Assembly (NCBI GenBank): GCA_020284085.1
Contig: JACEVL010000005.1
Span: forward strand, 1,409,215-1,473,214
Direction: 5' to 3'
Length of the DNA stretch: 64,000 nucleotides
DNA from: Aporrectodea caliginosa
Taxonomy: Eukaryota; Annelida; Clitellata; Crassiclitellata; Lumbricidae
The position numbers were made by a program, and so were the translations under genes. Below the pieces are notes generated by a model. That model worked only from the letters and a program-made list of their open reading frames with translations. It did not search any database and was not told the origin of the DNA. Position 1 is the stretch's first letter; every line of letters starts with the position of its first letter. Below, one piece after another: positions 29,386-40,410 of this stretch.

Positions 29386-29804
29386 TCAGCATTCATCTGG
29401 CTTCCAGAATCGGAAAGTAGTGCAGAAAGTCTGCCGATGCACAATCGTTAATGTCCAAGATCTCAAAGTTGACCGATGTGTTTCTTGAGCAGCAGTGTGA
29501 GTCTGACACAGGCATAGTCGAAGCAGCGGACGCAGAAACAACAAGTGACATGGAAACCAGTGTACATGGTGTACACTGACCCTGAAGTAAAACGTAAAAC
29601 GAGTGCTTACGCCGGGCTGTACCTACCACTACTTAAGTAGTACAACTAAAGAGCATGGAGAAGAAGAGCAAAGCGTGCATAACTGTAATAATCTGGGTAG
29701 GCTACTGGTATGTTGGCGGACGACATGTAAACAGACTGCGCGATTGGTAGATTTAAGAGAAAGTACCGCCCATAATCCGTCAGAGACAACAGTGTTCAAG
29801 GCGT
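29386..29804. other. No gene recognised
   Basis: Spacer before a Mutator-like element. Short frames on both strands lack motifs. A TGTACACTGGTTT/CCAGTGTACA palindrome-like stretch is near 29560-29575. Confidence 0.5.
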
Positions 29805-30200
29805 ATTTCACACGGTTCTAGGGCAATTCGGAGCCGGACAATTTGGAGCGGACAATTCCGAGACGGGCAATTCGGAGCCGGGCAATTCGGAGCGGCCAAT
29901 TAGCCGTAGACAATCAAACGAGTATTTAAAAATGTTAATCAAATTTTATTGCAGTGAAATATATTAATTTTGAAACTGATAATCTAAAACCACACTACTA
30001 TGCATAGTAAACAAGTCACGAATTAAAAGTTTAAAAAGTTCTTAAGGCTACGAAGTGAAATTGCAGTGAAATGTAGGCCTACTTTCAACTGATAAAACGA
30101 TCAGAGCATCTCCATATCTCCTTCTGTTCCGTTTTTTTGGCCCACATTATAAAGGTAACCTTCGTAGGTTAGCATTCTTTTACCTTTCTCAGACTCCAAA

Positions 30201-30926
30201 AGGGGTAAGCCCGAATCCCAGAAACCCGAAAACCCTGAAAACAGACAAAAGCCCGATTTCCCGAAAGGGGCCGTCCATAAATGACGTCACGCAATTTTTG
30301 CCGATTTTAACCCCCTCCCCTCGTCACACTTCGTCACAAAAAGTAACACCCCTCTGAAAATGACGTCACAAAGTTCTGACCCCCCTCCTAAAACCAAATT
30401 TCCATGGCGAAGCAAAATGCTGCTTCATGGAACAAATAAGGAAAGCATGAATATTTTAAAATCTAACGGTGACCAAATATTGAAATAATTAGAAAATTAT
30501 CAATAATGGTGCCCATATACATTAAAATAATAAAAAAATAATGAAAATGTAATCCTCAAAATTAGTGCTGTTATTATTAAAATTAAATTGTTGTTAATTG
30601 TTAAATTTAATAACATAGACCTGGTGTGACGTCACACTTCTCAGATCCCCCACCCCCATGTCACACATCGTCACAAATTTCCGACCCCCCTCCCCGCCCC
30701 CAGGTGCGTGACGTCATTTATAGACAGCCCCAAAGCGGCCGAGCTATTCAAAGTTAAATTTTAAACATAACAAAGACCTAGCGTGGCCTTGATGTATACG
30801 ATATACTGCCTATTCAAATTATGTATTTGTTAATGATGTTCATTCGGGTTGGACTTAGAAAATCAATTTGGGGGATCCGGCCAAAATAATTCCTTTCGGG
30901 GTTTCAGGGATTCGGCCTGCACCCCT
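30201..30926. mobile_element. TIR element inserted in MULE copy 1
   Basis: The left end AGGGGTAAGCCCGAATCCC and right end GGGATTCGGCCTGCACCCCT are inverted. The second MULE copy (about 49485) gives the empty site GACTCCAAAAATTG, so CCAAA was duplicated on insertion. There is no coding frame. It is itself interrupted at 30267-30731. Confidence 0.75.
30267..30731. mobile_element. MITE with GGGGCCGTCC ends
   Basis: The left terminus GGGGCCGTCCATAAATGACG and right terminus (complement of CGTCATTTATAGACAGCCCC) match at 24 of 26 bases. Subterminal GACGTCAC motifs and C-rich tracts are repeated. A partial copy lies at 39356-39485. This terminus type is widespread in animal genomes, but I do not assign a superfamily. 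Confidence 0.75.
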
Positions 30927-31522
30927 CCAAAAATTGTACAGCCATTTCTAAGACCGACACTATGCCTAGTTAATACTATTTTGACAAGCTCAGGCTGATA
31001 CTGATCGAAGACGTGTTTGTGTTATGTTAAAAGAGAGTTATGTGATACATACTGTGTAATACTAAATAAAGGCCTTTGATGTCATTATTTCACAGGGACC
31101 GGAAGATCAGAGAATGATTTATTTGTTACCACCAAATAAATACTAAATGGCGATCATGGTTTGAACTTCGTAAGAACCCCATCTTTGCATCACCATAGGC
31201 CTTTAATAATTATTTCATAGTGAGGGGAAGATCAGAGAACGATTGTTTGTTGCCACAAAATAAATACTAAATGGCGATCATGGTCAGAAAGCCGTAAGCG
31301 CCTCAGCTTTGCATCACCATAGGTCTTTGATGCCATTATAAAAATAAATACGTGAGAGCCCGACGCTATTCTATCCGCTCCGAATTGCCCGGCTCCGAAT
31401 TATCCGGGTCCCAATTGTCCGCTCAGATTTATCCGCTCCGAATTACCCGTCTCCGAGTTGTCCGGTCAGAACTGTCAGCTCCCAATTGTCCGGCTCAGAA
31501 TTGTCCGGACACCATTTCACAC

Positions 31523-31756
31523 GCATGCACTCTCACTGGTGAAGAAATTGAGCGAACCTGGCTTTGTTAATCACCTCGTGTGCATTGCTTCGCTTGGAAA
31601 CTGGTTAGTAAGCAGTGAAACACGTTTGTCAGTGTTTTTTTCCAAGAAACAAATACACCACAAGTAAAGCAGTAAAGCATCTTTAGGTAAATACTCGCTG
31701 GAAAACCTGCACGTATGTGGTGAACCGGTGCTTATCACAGCCTCAGAGGGGGGCCT
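31523..31756. other. No gene recognised
   Basis: Short spacer between MULE copy 1 and a LINE. No motif. Confidence 0.5.
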
Positions 31757-33545
31757 TTGGAAGGTAACCACAGCACCCGGGCCCACACTAGACTTAATGC
31801 TCAATCTATTTGCTCAATGGATGACAGTAAGGTGACAGCACTTGTTCTTCTCGACTTGTCTGCTGCTTTTGATACTGTGGATCATTCTATTCTTCACGGT
31901 CTCAAGAACTTGTTTGGGATGTCTGGCCCTGCACTAAATTGGTTTAGTACACTCAGTCAGTGTATTTAAATGGTAATTATTCATCTAATGCTTTTTGACA
32001 TGTGGTGTACCACAGGGATCAGTGCTTGGCCCTCTTTTGGTTACATTATACACCACACTATTAGGAACATTGCTTGATAATCATTTCTATGCTGATGATA
32101 CTCAAATCTACATTTCATTTGACAGTCTGTCATGTGACTCATCTGTACAGCGGTTGTCTGTTGTCTTTGATGAGGTACAATCCTGGATGGCAGCCAATAA
32201 CTCCTCCTTAACCCATCAACATCAAAGACTGAATTTTTGCTACTGGCACTCCACAGCAATTTAAAAAATTTAATGGGCTTAAGTCATTGAAACTGGGTGA
32301 CTCAATTGTTCGCTTGGCCGATGCTGCACATAACTTAGGTGTTGTTTTTAATTCTACCATGTCTCTCAGTGGCCATGTAAACAGTATTTGTAAGTCATCC
32401 TATATGTTCATTCGCTACATACGCAGAATTAGGCATTATGTGCCAATGTCTGCAAGAATATCTCTGTCAAATGCATTGGTTTCCAGTCGCCTACATTATT
32501 GTAATTCACTTTTTACTGGTATCAATAAGTCTAACATGCTTAAACTGCAAAGGGTTCAGAACTCTCTGGCTAGAGCCATAACTAATACATCCAAATACAA
32601 ACATATAACCCCTGTGCTTAAATCTTTGCATTGGCTTCCTGTTCAGCAAAGATTCGTTTCAAACTGGGGCTCATAGTATATAAAACTGTAAACTCTGGCC
32701 AACCACAATATTTAAAATCAGTTCTTATTCCCCAGACTTATCATTATTCAATTAGGTCATCTGATCATCTTTGTCTGGTCATACCGAAATCAAGAACTGT
32801 CCTTGGCAAACGAGCTTTTTCAGTTGCTGGACCTACTTTTTGGAACTCTCTTCCTGTGTCTGTACAGTGTACGCAGTGCTCAGTCGCTTGTGTCATTTCA
32901 TTCTTGGCTGAAAACTTACCTCTTTTTCAATTGCTTATCCACCATAGGCTGTCTCTCTGTCTCTTATGGACTGATCTTTTGGATGTTGACCTGATTACAG
33001 TTCCGCGACAACTCGTATACCGACATTCCGTCTAATGACATTTCGTCTACACGTGTATCTGTATTCATTACGGCTAATCAACAGATGCCGCTTTCTTATA
33101 GTTTCGCTAAAACGTGCTATATATTCTCAATATCCAGCTTCTAATTACTGACAAGATTATTTTCATCAATCCAGCTTCTATTGAATGGAAACCTATTTTC
33201 ATCCATGCATCCAGGTTGATTTCCAGCTTCTATTTATGAGGAAAATTATTTCGATCAATTCAGCTTCTATTTCAGCACAAGAATGTTTTCATCAATCCCA
33301 CTTCCATTTCGGGAAACAGTTTTTTCATCAATCCAGCTTCCATTTTAAAGTGCAAATATCAAATAACTTTGTAGACAAAATGTCGATTCGACGAAATGTC
33401 TGTAGACGAAGTGTCGTAGACGAAATGTCGTTCGACGAGTTGTCATGACACCCCTGATTACGGTTTGGTTTTGGTGTGCCATCGGTTGATGCCTTGTGCA
33501 TTAGACACAAGCGCAACAGAAGTTGCTAATTACAATTACATTAAT
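31757..33545 (+). mobile_element. CR1/L2-group LINE with (ATTAC)n tail, frameshifted and interrupted
   Basis: RT motifs occur in order over several frames: LDLSAAFDTVDHSILH (31850), [13 protein letters not shown] (32000), [11 protein letters not shown] (32085), then SLHWLPVQQR and AFSVAGPTFWNSLP (32620-32850). Frameshifts near 31980, 32270, 32660 and 32870 show decay. The 3' end (GTTGCTAATTACAATTACA, about 33520) is separated from the body by a foldback element at 32999-33452. A close relative lies at 40411-41247. The 5' end and endonuclease are absent. Confidence 0.85.
32999..33452. mobile_element. Foldback-type element with 9-bp TSD inside a LINE
   Basis: CCTGATTAC is duplicated at 32990-32998 and 33453-33461; the related LINE at about 41150 has the same site once. 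The ends are inverted arrays of CGACATTTCGTCTA/TAGACGAAATGTCG units and share GACAACTCG. The centre holds five or six degenerate 45-bp units with ATCAATCCAGCTTC. It has no coding frame. The 9-bp duplication and arrayed ends resemble the MULEs here. Confidence 0.8.
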
Positions 33546-34030
33546 GTGGCCCTGATTTAAAATTCAAGCTTGTTAATTTAAAAAGTTTGAAAGCCATACA
33601 TGAGTCCCACAACTATTTATATAAAATATTATAAAGCAGTTGCCATTTTGTAAAGCTAAAACGACAAAAGATAGAAGAAGAAGAATATTCTTTATTGAAA
33701 CAAATTGCATACCGAATTTTGGTGTACAAACACTTAAGCATAGGGCTACAAAGAACACTAAGCTGTACGTATAGTCTGCCATTATGTCCATATAGGCCTT
33801 ACCCATTGCCCATTAAACTTAATTGATTCATATAACATCCTAGCATAATAGTAAAAGTAAAACAGGAAATGTTCCATTAAACCTTAGTGGATATATTCAG
33901 GATCTTAAATAATCAATATTACAAAAAGGAAATTGAGATTTAAAATCAAAACTGGGTGTGCTCATGATTAAACACGACATCAGTAAATAATGTGAATGCA
34001 TAATTAATAATAATGCGTTTAGAGCAGGCA
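33546..34030. other. No gene recognised
   Basis: AT-rich sequence with a GAAGAAGAAG stretch at about 33674. Toward 34050 it carries the GCCTAGGGCCTAC block typical of the surrounding ancestral hAT terminus. Confidence 0.4.
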
Positions 34031-34097
34031 GTTGGGGCCTATAAATGCAAGAGTGCCTAGGGCCTACTACAACCTTAAAACGGCCCTGATTCCAGTG

Positions 34098-34560
34098 TCA
34101 TCATTAACTGGTCATAAACCTCTTAATTCTGCAGCACAGAGTAATCTGGTTGTTACCCATTGTGTACTTCCACAATGCAACATGGAAGCTTTGCAGTAGT
34201 CGACCCTTCATTCTGGAATAGACTTCTGTGCAATCTGTGACACGAGCTTCTTCTACCTTTTCCATGTCTCTATTTCACAAACTGTTGAAGACCATTCTGT
34301 TCGAACTGTTGTGTAAATAGGTCAGGAGCAACTTTGATGAGTTTTCTTGAAGTATGTTCCGAAGGGAAGACAACAGTGGTGCCATAAATGCTTCCATTGA
34401 CTTATGCGTCGCCTAGCTGCGGAAATGGCAGAGTTATGTCAGTGAAATGACATAAAGTCGTGTAATGTCACTGATTTTAATCGCTTTGTTACGTTGTAAA
34501 TATGTTTCTGTTTAACTTACATTTCAAGCAACATAATTATATCACATAAATTTAACTTTA
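34098..34560 (+). pseudogene. Decayed LINE C-terminal remnant
   Basis: Plus-strand conceptual frames give scattered L2-like residues (NSAAQ near 34128, VVDPSFWNRLL near 34195-34230, then a Lys-Thr-Ile-Leu-Phe-like end near 34290) with several stops. There is no clear 3' tail. Assignment is weak and rests on motif order only. Confidence 0.35.
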
Positions 34561-34599
34561 TTAAAAGAACCAAGAAGCATATAACTTTGATTCGCTTGC

Positions 34600-34762
34600 C
34601 TGTGTTAGTTTGCCAGTTCCTGCTTCCCAGACTTTGAGTGACATGTCCATCGAACCAGTTGTTAAAAACAAAGAGTCATTTGAAAATGTTAGACACGTGA
34701 TCAATCCTGCATGACAAATTGCTTGTATGCAGGAACCATCTGTCACTTGCCATAGTTTCAGG
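34600..34762 (-). CDS. WD40-repeat protein, exon 3 of those visible (GC donor)
   Basis: The minus-strand exon begins after TTTTTAAG (acceptor at 34764-34763) with one base completing a codon, then LKLWQVTDGSCIQA. It ends GTGKLTQ at CAG|GCAAGC (donor GC at 34599-34598), phase 0, 163 bases. It encodes a complete WD40 repeat with LITCLTFS, TTGSMDMSLKVW and the preceding LKLW strand. No GT donor in the right phase exists before the in-frame stop at 34561. The GC donor has a near-consensus context and joins in phase to the exon at 17717. Confidence 0.85.
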
Positions 34763-34949
34763 CTTAAAAAGAAATATCATAATAACTCATTGTAAGTTGC
34801 TGTTCTCACAATAACTGTTATTATTGTTATAAAAAATTTTGTAACACCCACACAACGACACAGACGTGCATATTTGCAGGGCTGTAGTGAGGGGTGTTAC
34901 AGCAGTGCCATGGAACGGGTGCAACTCAAGATGGGCGCAAATTTTGAGA

Positions 34950-37225
34950 TGGAATGATCTAGGCATGATCGTCTCAATCGAAGAGGCGGAGGAGTCGCGA
35001 TTTATATAAAATCTAACATCACCACCTCCACCTGCACCATCTCGGATGATCCTAGAGTAATGGAACTGCTGTTGGTTAGAACTGAGACCAAAGCTGGTGT
35101 CGTTCTGGTGGGAGCCTTATACCATCCTCCGAAGCCTATCTATGAAACAGAGGCATTGATAGACTTCATAGAGCGATCGATCGAGGACCTACTTCGCGAG
35201 AACCCGGATGCCACCGTGATAATGGGTGGTGAGTTTAACCAACTTGATGTAGGAGTGCCCGTCTCCGAATTGTCCGCTCCGAACTGTCCGCTCCAAATAG
35301 TCCTAGAACCAAATCTTCACCTAGAAGACCAAGTTACCTACATTTGAGTTTACAACCATCACCAAGCAGTTACGTCTGATGCAACACGTGACAGAACCAA
35401 CCCACCAACTTGGAGGCTGGCTTCACGTGTTCATAACCCAACACAATTGCCAATAAACGAACCTGAACATCCATCCCCGACCATATCGGATCACGGCCTA
35501 ATCATCGCCACGGTGCTGCTACTCCATCAGGCTCCAATGCACGCGGAGTCATTCACTGCGAAGGTCCTCTCCATCCGTGAAGCTATGGCTGGCTGCTCTC
35601 CGCTGATCTTCCCATCGACTGACTGAGCTCTATGCCCTAGATCCAGTCTCAAGTCACGAGTTGCAACGTCTTATCTTGGCCTCTGAGCCAAAGACATGTG
35701 ACTTTGATCCGCTTCCTACGTTCATCCTTCAGGAGTTCATGGATACTCTGCTCCCCTTCTTAACAGTACTCTGCAATAGTTCCCTCCGTGAGAGCATCCT
35801 ACCTAAATCACAGAAAAGGTCTATCCTCGTCCCAGTGCCTAAGCATGAGGGCTTGGACCTGGCAGACCCAAATAACTTTAGACCAATAGCTAATGTAACA
35901 TTTTTATCTAAAATTATGTAAAAGGTTGTAGCTGCTCAGCTCACCCTCTACCTTGAACCTCCTATCAACATTCCAATCAGGTCTTCAGAAAGGTCACTCT
36001 ACGGAGACCTTACTTATCCGCCTTCTTTCAGACATTTATGGGGGCCACTAACAAGTCACAGATTACGCTCTTGGCACTGCTTGATGTAAGCACTGCATTT
36101 GACGCCATGACGCGGCTTTCCACCTCTTTCGGCCTTTCTGGCAATTTCCTTACTTGGCTTACCTCCTATCTCCAAGACCGTTCTTGTATTGTGACTTGTG
36201 GACCTGCAAGGTGGCCCTGGGCTCCTGCTTCGTTTGGCTTACCACAAGGTTCTGTCCTGGGTCCTCTGCTTTACATTATCTATACTGCAGACCTTGGCCG
36301 TCTCTTGGCGGCTGGTGCTATGTTGAGTCAATCTTATGTCGACCTCCAGACATATGTTCACTTCCTGGCGTCTGCAGCTGCTGCTGCAGTATGAGAAATT
36401 AGCCGGGCAATGCTGACTTTAGAGGCCTGGATGTTTTCCAACAGCCTATGACTAAACCCCAATAAGACCCCATATACCTGGCTTGGCACATGCCAACAAC
36501 TTGCAAAAATTAACTTAGAGGCCTTAGCTGTTGAGTTCCCCTGGATTACTCTTCCTCTTCATCTGTCCAGGACCTTGGTGTTACCCTGGAGCTCACGTTC
36601 ATGTGATACATGAATCTACTTTGTTGCGATTGCTACTACCAACTTCGTCAGCTTAGGGTAGTATCTTGCTCCATGACTCCTACAGGCTACAGCTGCTTCC
36701 ACCCTTGTCCAAGCCTTTGTGGTCTCTCACCTTGACTATTGTAGTGCCCTCTATGATGGGCTCCCAGTGGTCCGGATTGGGTGCCTAGACTGGGTTTTGC
36801 ATGCAGTGGAACATCTTACTGGGCATATCCCAAAATGCGGCCAAGTACATGCAGAAAGCTTCCATTTCCACAGTAGATTGGCTATGGGGTTTCTGCACTG
36901 GTCTGGCGCTGCATGGAGGGTATCGTTCCCCTATACCTGCGGGAACTCTACTGTCCCACCTCTGGTGTCCCGCGGCGATCTGCTCTCTGATAAGCTAATC
37001 AAGCTGAACTCTTAGTCCCTCACTCGCAAACTACTGTTAAGCAGCGGCGCTCTTTTTCGGTTGCTGGCCCTAGGACCTAAAATGGGCTCCCAGTTGCGCT
37101 CCACTTAGTGCCTAGAGGTCACACCACTATATTCTTTACTCACCTAAAGACTGTCTTATTTAGCCATAGTTGGACTGGGAGCGCTTTTGAGTAGATTACC
37201 TTGAAGGGGTGCTATATAAAAACTT
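34950..37225 (+). mobile_element. L2-group LINE with endonuclease and RT, many disruptions
   Basis: The endonuclease region reads GGGVAIYIKSN, then ALYHPPK and VIMGGEFNQLDV (about 34990-35250). RT follows: FNQS/LLALLDVSTAFDA (36060), [20 protein letters not shown] (36235-36295) and the C-terminal HLDYCSALYDGLP (36725). The 3' end is GGGAGCGCTTTTGAGTAG, CTTGAAGGGGTGCTATATAA and (AAT)n near 37220. Stops and frameshifts throughout mark it as dead. A short MULE-terminus-like segment sits at 35257-35303. Endonuclease normally nicks target DNA and RT copies the element RNA onto it. Confidence 0.85.
35257..35303. repeat. MULE-terminus-like segment inside a LINE endonuclease
   Basis: CCCGTCTCCGAATTGTCCGC and a following GAACTGTCCGCTCC copy the unit found in the right-end arrays of the two MULEs (31440, 50030). 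It replaces LINE sequence directly after the codons for FNQLDV. No full element accompanies it. Confidence 0.6.
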
Positions 37226-37689
37226 CGTAATAATAGTAATATATTCACTAATTCATTATAATCATACTTATATGTACCCAGTAATGGGCACTAAACTAAT
37301 TTTTTAGTTAAACTTTAACTAGTTTAAAAAAAATAGTTTAACTAAAGTTGGCAACTGATTTTGTAAATAAGTTAACTAAACTAAAAATAGTTAGTCACAT
37401 TTTTCCAACTTAATAACAAACTTGTTCACAAACATTTTCACAATAACAAAAGTTAAGTGAACTATAATAATGCACAGTGTCACTGAGAGTTTAACTTTCA
37501 AACTATAAAGTGTGTACTAGACTAATAGTCTACGAGAAAATAATGAAGACAGTTGCTAATGCAAACAATGATGCATCATGCAATGCAGTGCAGTTCACTA
37601 GACTTGAGTAATATATATTCGTTTATTGAGAAAAACAATCTGACAAAAACGCAGAAATTCTACCATGAGTGATAATGGAAAATTAAAGT

Positions 37690-39354
37690 TCATTACAAGA
37701 TTTTAGAATAAACTAGTAAATATTTTTATATAATGATCTGAGAATAAATTGAGAGTTAGTTGTCCTTGTGTGGGAGAGTATGGTTGTGTGCTCTAGGTCT
37801 TAATTGGTGAGAGGAGACGGGTCAGAGTGGAGGTAGGAGTTGGTGAAGTACATGCTTGGGGTTGTGTAATATGGAGAAAGAGTTTCGCATGGGCTATATT
37901 GGCAAGTTCAGAGACTGTTGGAAAGGATTGCTCTAGGTAACCTAGGCGTTTGGCTCTTTTTAGGAGTTTTTCCAGGCGTTCTTTATCGGAAGCCAGCGTG
38001 AGACCCCACCAGGATGGGGAGGCATATAGAAGTTTAGCAACGGTAGTGGCTTTGGTTACATTATGGATGGATGAGGAAGAAAGGCCATGGGTTTTAAGTT
38101 TTCAGATAGCATAAAAAGATGAGCAAGTTGCTGTGAGGTGGTCTATATGGGCTGCGAGTTTGAGATTATCTTGAAGGATGACACCCAGTATTTTCAAAGT
38201 TTTAACTCGGGTAATACTAGGCAATGGAGGAGGAGGGTCAAATTGGTGTCGAGGGCGGAAAATGATCATTTCTTTAGATTTAGAGCTATTTAAGAGTTAT
38301 TGGCAGAAGCCCAGGTAGAGATTAAATGCAGTTCAGATGGAGTAGTATGAGCTTGAGAGGATCCAGTAAGGAGGTAAGTGTCATCTGCAAATTTGAACAT
38401 AAGATTAAGGGCTGAAAAGGGTGCAGGTCTGAACCAGTAATGGAGAAGTTGGTAGGTCCTAAGACAGAGTCTTGAACATTGATTTTGAGGCGAGACCATG
38501 GGATTTGAATATAGTGAGGTGTGAGCATTCAAGATGATATTCAACTAGCCAGTTATAGATTTGGCCTGGGATATCAAGAGTGGAGATTTTGTCAAATAGG
38601 GCAGAGTGCTTAACAGAGTCAAATGCTTTGGAGAAGTCAAGGGAGATTATTGAGACATATTCGTTGGTTTTTAGGAGGAGTTGTGTATGATGTATGATAG
38701 ATATTATGGCTGCAGAGGTGGAACCAGTGGGTCTGAAAGCAAATTGATCTGAAACTAGGGATTCAAAGGGAGCTTGAGTAAGGGTAGGGTATATAAATCT
38801 CTGAACTATTTGCTTTTCGACTATTTTGGAGAGAACAGGGAGGTTGGAAATTGGGCAGAAGTCAGCATTTTGAGAGGGGGAGTTGGTTTTAGCTTTTGGC
38901 CGGATGATGGCTATTTTCCATTGGGGAGGGATAAAATTGGATAGGAATGAGAGATTGATAAGGTGAGAGAGAGGTAATGAAAAGAATGGGACGGTGAGTC
39001 TAAGAAACCAAGCAGGTAGGTTGTGATATCCAGTGGCAGTAGGTTGCAAATGGTCGAGAAGATAGAATAGTTAGTATTCTTCAATGAAGGGGTATTTGGG
39101 AGGGGCTGTGAGTCGGAAATTGGGAGGCGAGTATTTTGGTCGGTGGAGATAGAGGAGTAATGGAGGTCTGCAGCAGTGATGTTTGTAGAGTAAGTTGCCT
39201 TCAGGATCTTTGTTAGTAAGGGATTTTACTTTATCCCAAAGAGGTTTAAGACCTTTACGAGGGTCAACGTTTTTGAAGTCACAGGAGATCTCTTTAGAAA
39301 TAGCATGGTTAATTTTGAGGGACAGAGAGGAGGCTTTTTCAATAAAACCAGTTA
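37690..39354 (-). mobile_element. LINE (jockey/CR1-like RT), 5'-truncated, decayed
   Basis: Minus-strand frames give LPAWFLRLTVPFF, WKIAIIRPKAKTN, ISNLPVLSKIVEKQ and SIISLDFSKAFDSVKHSALF (39049-38600), then FKFADDTYLLTGSS at about 38400. C-terminal blocks reading LLYASPSWWG and RLGYLEQSFP follow (38010-37900) across stops. The order is thumbless RT palm followed by the conserved C-terminal region. Frameshifts at about 38460 and 38290 make it non-functional. The 5' end stops against the MITE terminus at 39356. Confidence 0.8.
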
Positions 39355-39355
39355 G

Positions 39356-39485
39356 GGGCCGTCCATAAATGACGTCTCGCAATTTTGGTCGATTTTTAAC
39401 CCACCCAACTCTCATCACACTTTGTGTACAAAAAGTAACACCCCTGAAAAATTACATCACAAAGCTCTGATCCCCCTAAAACCAA
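39356..39485. repeat. Partial GGGGCCGTCC MITE
   Basis: Shares the first 130 or so bases with the element at 30267, including GGGGCCGTCCATAAATGACG, AAAAAGTAACACCCC and AAAACCAAATTTCCATG. The other terminus is missing. 39486-40000 is AT-rich with a (TA)n run and no gene. Confidence 0.8.
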
Positions 39486-40410
39486 ATTTCCATGTGATAA
39501 TAAAACATGTTTCAAATCAAATTTATTGTCATTGTAACAAGTATTTCATGTGGCACTGCACTCTGATGTTGTATTAAAGTAGAAAGTCTGGTACTAAAAA
39601 GGAGTTGTTGGAAAGCTGATATTAGCATAAAATTAACTTGAATATTCATCGTCTAACCAATTACTATATATATATATATGCTCAGAATATTTTGTAGTAG
39701 AACAATTAAGCACAATGGAAAAAGTAGAATTACCACAATAACATATTCATTCCACAGAAGTTGCTAGTTACATTACAGCATGAAAAGCTCTGGTAGAATC
39801 ATTAGAATTTAAATGTTTAATATAAACAATTTATCCAAACATTTACAGAATTTATGCTTCTCCATTCTCCCATGGCAAAGATAGTTGCGTAGTTGCTGAT
39901 ATTTAAGTTAAACTTTTTAGTCAATGACTAAAAAATAATAGTTACTATGGATTTATATAAACTATTTTTTTCTAGTTAAACTTTATTCTTAACTACAAAA
40001 ATTTAGTTTAACTAAAAGTTTTCTACTTTTAAGTTAACCTTTTGCCATCAGCCCATCACTGTATGTACCTACATACTAGGGTGCCAATGAAACGTACATG
40101 AAAAATTTAAGTCTTGATTTTCTGTGGTCTCACCCTCTAAAAATGTTCCTTTATATATGGAAGTTATTCAGGAAAAAATTAACCAAATATTTAAATATTT
40201 AGAGGTTGCACAATGCTCCTGAGGGCTTTGTAATGATATTTGTCGTAATGTTAGTGAATTTTTAGCATATTGGTCTGCTCTGTCATTGAAAAGTTGTTAA
40301 CTGTGGATTACTAAGCAGTTTGATTATATCCGTGATTGATATCTATACTATAATTATCATATCTATGTTTTATATTCAGTCTATATGCTATGACATCTGT
40401 TACTGTTACT

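Larger units (their letters stand above)
29814..31513 (-). mobile_element. Non-autonomous Mutator-like element (MULE), copy 1, 9-bp TSD
   Basis: Flanked by the exact 9-bp duplication ATTTCACAC (29805-29813 and 31514-31522), the size typical of Mutator. Each end is an array of degenerate units of about 12-16 bp, such as CAATTCGGAGCGGA, inverted at the other end. The interior matches the element at 47333-50093, including the start of its FLYWCH frame (about 30110-30200), but the transposase is deleted. Two tandem units of about 125 bp (about 31060-31330) lie inside the right end. Two nested MITEs occupy 30201-30926. Confidence 0.85.
18564..34088 (-). mobile_element. Probable single ancestral hAT element (ZMYM-type), now 15.5 kb through nested insertions
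   Basis: The left end GTAGACCGTTTTAT and right end TTAAAACGGCCCTG are inverted versions of the common hAT terminus CAGGGCCGTTTTA. Both are flanked by ATTCCAGT (18556-18563 and 34089-34096; the next base G also matches). A minus-strand hAT transposase C-terminus near the left end (21181 onward) and a GCCTAGGGCCTAC block next to both ends fit one parent element. All the elements between 18587 and 33452 would then be later insertions. The reading rests on the TSD and decayed termini, so it is strong but not certain. Confidence 0.55.
37279..40061. mobile_element. hAT-type element with perfect 8-bp TSD, carrying a minus LINE and a MITE piece
   Basis: Termini CAGTAATGGGC and GCCCATCACTG are inverted, and TATGTACC is duplicated at 37271-37278 and 40062-40069. 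The ends are arrays of TTAGTTAAACTTTAACTAG-like repeats, analogous to the TAATT arrays of the 14242 MITE. It has no transposase. Interior: minus LINE 37690-39354 and MITE fragment 39356-39485. Confidence 0.85.

Noticed and set aside
29814..29915. Regularly repeated 14-bp units that could suggest a CRISPR-like array
   Set aside because: Units are degenerate with almost no spacers, are inverted at the other end of the element, and are bounded by a 9-bp TSD; they are transposon ends in a eukaryotic genome.
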